Source: CAYYAQ01 sp964469555 (GTDB taxonomy: Bacteria > Planctomycetota > UBA1135 > UBA2386). From it: 14,467 nt of DNA. Below, piece after piece: positions 13,045 through 14,467 of this stretch (position 1 is the first letter of the stretch; every line of letters begins with the position of its first letter). The stretch is taken from assembly GCA_964469555.1 (NCBI GenBank), contig CAYYAQ010000130.1, positions 1 through 14,467 on the forward strand, in the 5' to 3' direction. The notes under the pieces are model-generated. The model did no database searches and had not been told where the DNA came from. It worked only from the letters and a program-made list of their open reading frames with translations. The translations under genes and the position numbers were made by a program.

Positions 13045-14467
13045 ATGACGCTCGCAATCGCAGAAAACGGACTGGACCACATCCTGGTGGATTTGGTCGT
13101 GCTGTTCGCGCTGTGCATCCTCGTCGTGGTCTGCTTCCATCGGTTGCGCATCCCCCCAATCGCAGGATTCCTGGCCGTCGGCGCACTGATGGGGCCAAAT
13201 GCGCTCGGGCTGATCCACCAGGTCGAGATCGTGGAGTTCCTCGCCGAGATCGGGATCGTGGTGCTCCTGTTCACGGTGGGGATGGAGTTGTCGCTGCGGG
13301 ACCTGTTCAAGATGCGGCGGTCGCTGCTGGTGGGCGGGGGATTGCAGATCGGCCTCACGATCGGGTTGGGAGCGTCGGGAGCGTTGTTGGGGGACTGGAA
13401 TGGGGGACGGCGATCTTCCTCGGGTTCCTGCTGTCCCTGTCGAGCACGGCGGCGATCGCGAAGTTGCTGCAGGATCGGGGCGAACTGGGCGCACCGCACG
13501 GTCGGTTCGCGATGAGCCTGTGCGTTTCACAGGATCTGTCCGTCGTGTTGATGATCCTCTCGCTACCGCTGCTGTCGGGGGGCATGGGTGGCGCCGGGGA
13601 GGGTGAGTTTGGCGCGGTCCTGATCAAGGTCGGTCGGTCGTTCGCGCTGCTGGCGGTGACGATGGCGGCGGCCTGGTTCTTCGTGCCGAAGATCCTCGAT
13701 CTGGTCGCGCGGACGCGGAGTCGTGAGGTCTTCGTGTTGACGATCTTCACGATGTGTCTCGCCGCGGCTTCGGTGACGGCGATGCTGGGGCTGTCGCTCG
13801 CGTTGGGCGCGTTCCTCGTCGGGTTGATCCTGGCGGAGTCGAAGTACCGGCATCAGGCGACGGCCGAGGTGGAGCCGTTCCGGGATGCGCTGAGCAGTCT
13901 CTTCTTCGTCAGCATCGGGATGATGTTCGATTTCTCCGTGATCGCGGAGTACCCGTTGGTCGTGTCGTTGGCGCTGGCTGCGGTCATTCTCGGCAAGGCG
14001 GTCGTGGTCATCGTCGCGGCGCGGGTCCTGGGGTTGCCCGGGTGGGTCGGGATCCGGACCGGATTGCTGGTAGCGCAGGTCGGCGAGTTCTCGTTCGTTC
14101 TGATCCAGGTGGCGCGGGGCAACAACCTGAACCTGGGCAGCATCGAGTCCGTGTTCATCGTCGTCGCGGTGTTGTCGATGGCGTTGACCCCGCTGATGTT
14201 GTTCGTCGGTCGTCGGTTGACGCGGCGGACGGCGAAGATGGGGACGATTCGGGATCGCGAGACGAACAGCCCGCTGCAGGACCACGTTGTCATTGTCGGA
14301 TTTGGACCGGGTGGTCAGGCGGTGGCAGGTGCGCTGCGGAATCAGGGGGTTTCGTACGTGGCGATCGAGCTGAACGCGGTGACGGTGAAGCGGTGTCGGG
14401 AGCGGGGGGACAAGATCTTCCTCGGGGATTCCACGCGGGAGGCGGTGCTTCGGGCCGCGGGGCTGCC
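13045..14467 (+). pseudogene. KefB/CPA2-type cation:proton antiporter with TrkA-N domain, frameshifted, partial at 3' end
   Basis: Membrane exchanger of monovalent cations (K+ or Na+) for protons. From ATG 13045 (AGGA four bases upstream), frame 1 gives CFHRLRIPPIAGFLAVGALMGP and LAEIGIVVLLFTVGMEL, classic CPA2 helices, up to about 13390. The match continues in frame 3 from TGG 13401: WGTAIFLGFLLSLSSTAAIA, QDRGELGAPHGR, SQDLSVV, LGAFLVGLILAESKYRH, EPFRDALSSLFFVSIGM and QVGEFSFVL. Near 14283 a regulatory nucleotide-binding TrkA-N domain begins (HVVIVGFGPGGQA); it is cut by the window edge. One missing base between two G5 runs explains the shift. All family motifs are otherwise intact, so a sequencing error is as likely as a real mutation. 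The longer frame from 12967 adds 26 atypical residues and was not chosen. Confidence 0.88.
13389..13406 (+). other. Frameshift site in the antiporter gene
   Basis: Two G5 runs (13389-13393 and 13402-13406) flank the point where the frame changes by one missing base. Adding one G to the first run would read LGGLEWGTAIF, a natural continuation for this family, instead of GDWN and then out-of-frame sequence. Confidence 0.75.

Noticed and set aside
13389..13406. Programmed ribosomal frameshift in the antiporter gene
   Set aside because: No slippery heptamer with a downstream pseudoknot was seen, CPA2 antiporters are not known to use one, and a homopolymer error explains the shift more simply.
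13563..14285. 240-codon minus-strand frame opposite the antiporter
   Set aside because: Gln/Arg/His-rich shadow; the plus strand carries continuous CPA2 motifs through the same interval.

Overview
High-GC bacterial DNA with short intergenic gaps and no RNA genes or mobile elements. The gene set is two exported S46 dipeptidyl-peptidases, a DUF3500 remnant, a two-sector 2-oxoacid dehydrogenase E1, an actinobacterial/Sdh1-like succinate dehydrogenase and a CPA2 antiporter. It suggests a Gram-negative, peptide-degrading, aerobic heterotroph such as a member of Planctomycetota or Acidobacteriota. That placement is an inference from gene content and is not decisive. A 10-N gap and an apparent one-base homopolymer frameshift point to draft-quality (probably metagenomic) sequence, so broken genes must be read with assembly error in mind.

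Layout. (1) 1-4405, minus strand: two tandem S46 peptidases with signal peptides, separated by a rho-independent terminator. The first overlaps by ATGA the start of a further gene, probably a short-chain dehydrogenase, that leaves the window. (2) 4406-5680, plus strand: remnants of two genes, a DUF3500 protein and a MATE efflux transporter. Each keeps recognisable ends but has lost its middle. (3) 5679-8941, minus strand: a two-gene unit with a 4-bp overlap, a fused E1 alpha-beta thiamine-diphosphate enzyme followed by a FabD-like acyltransferase. The acyltransferase keeps the Ser-His dyad but has Met where malonyl transferases have the carboxylate-binding Arg. (4) 8976-9296, minus strand: a C-terminal remnant of type II NADH dehydrogenase, again missing an internal block. 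(5) 9387-12793, minus strand: sdhC-sdhA-sdhB, transcribed in that order, with a strong hairpin behind sdhB. (6) 13045 to the end, plus strand: a KefB/CPA2-type cation:proton antiporter with a TrkA-N domain, broken by one frameshift and cut by the window edge.

How the genes fit together. The S46 enzymes would release dipeptides from proteins or oligopeptides outside the cytoplasm. An E1 acting on 2-oxoacids (pyruvate or branched-chain, undecided) would feed acyl groups into metabolism. Succinate dehydrogenase links the TCA cycle to the quinone pool. The most interesting unit is the E1/acyltransferase pair. The altered acyl-specificity residue and the translational coupling suggest a route that loads a non-carboxylated acyl group made by the E1 onto a carrier. 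This is a hypothesis only: no E2, E3 or carrier protein lies in the window.
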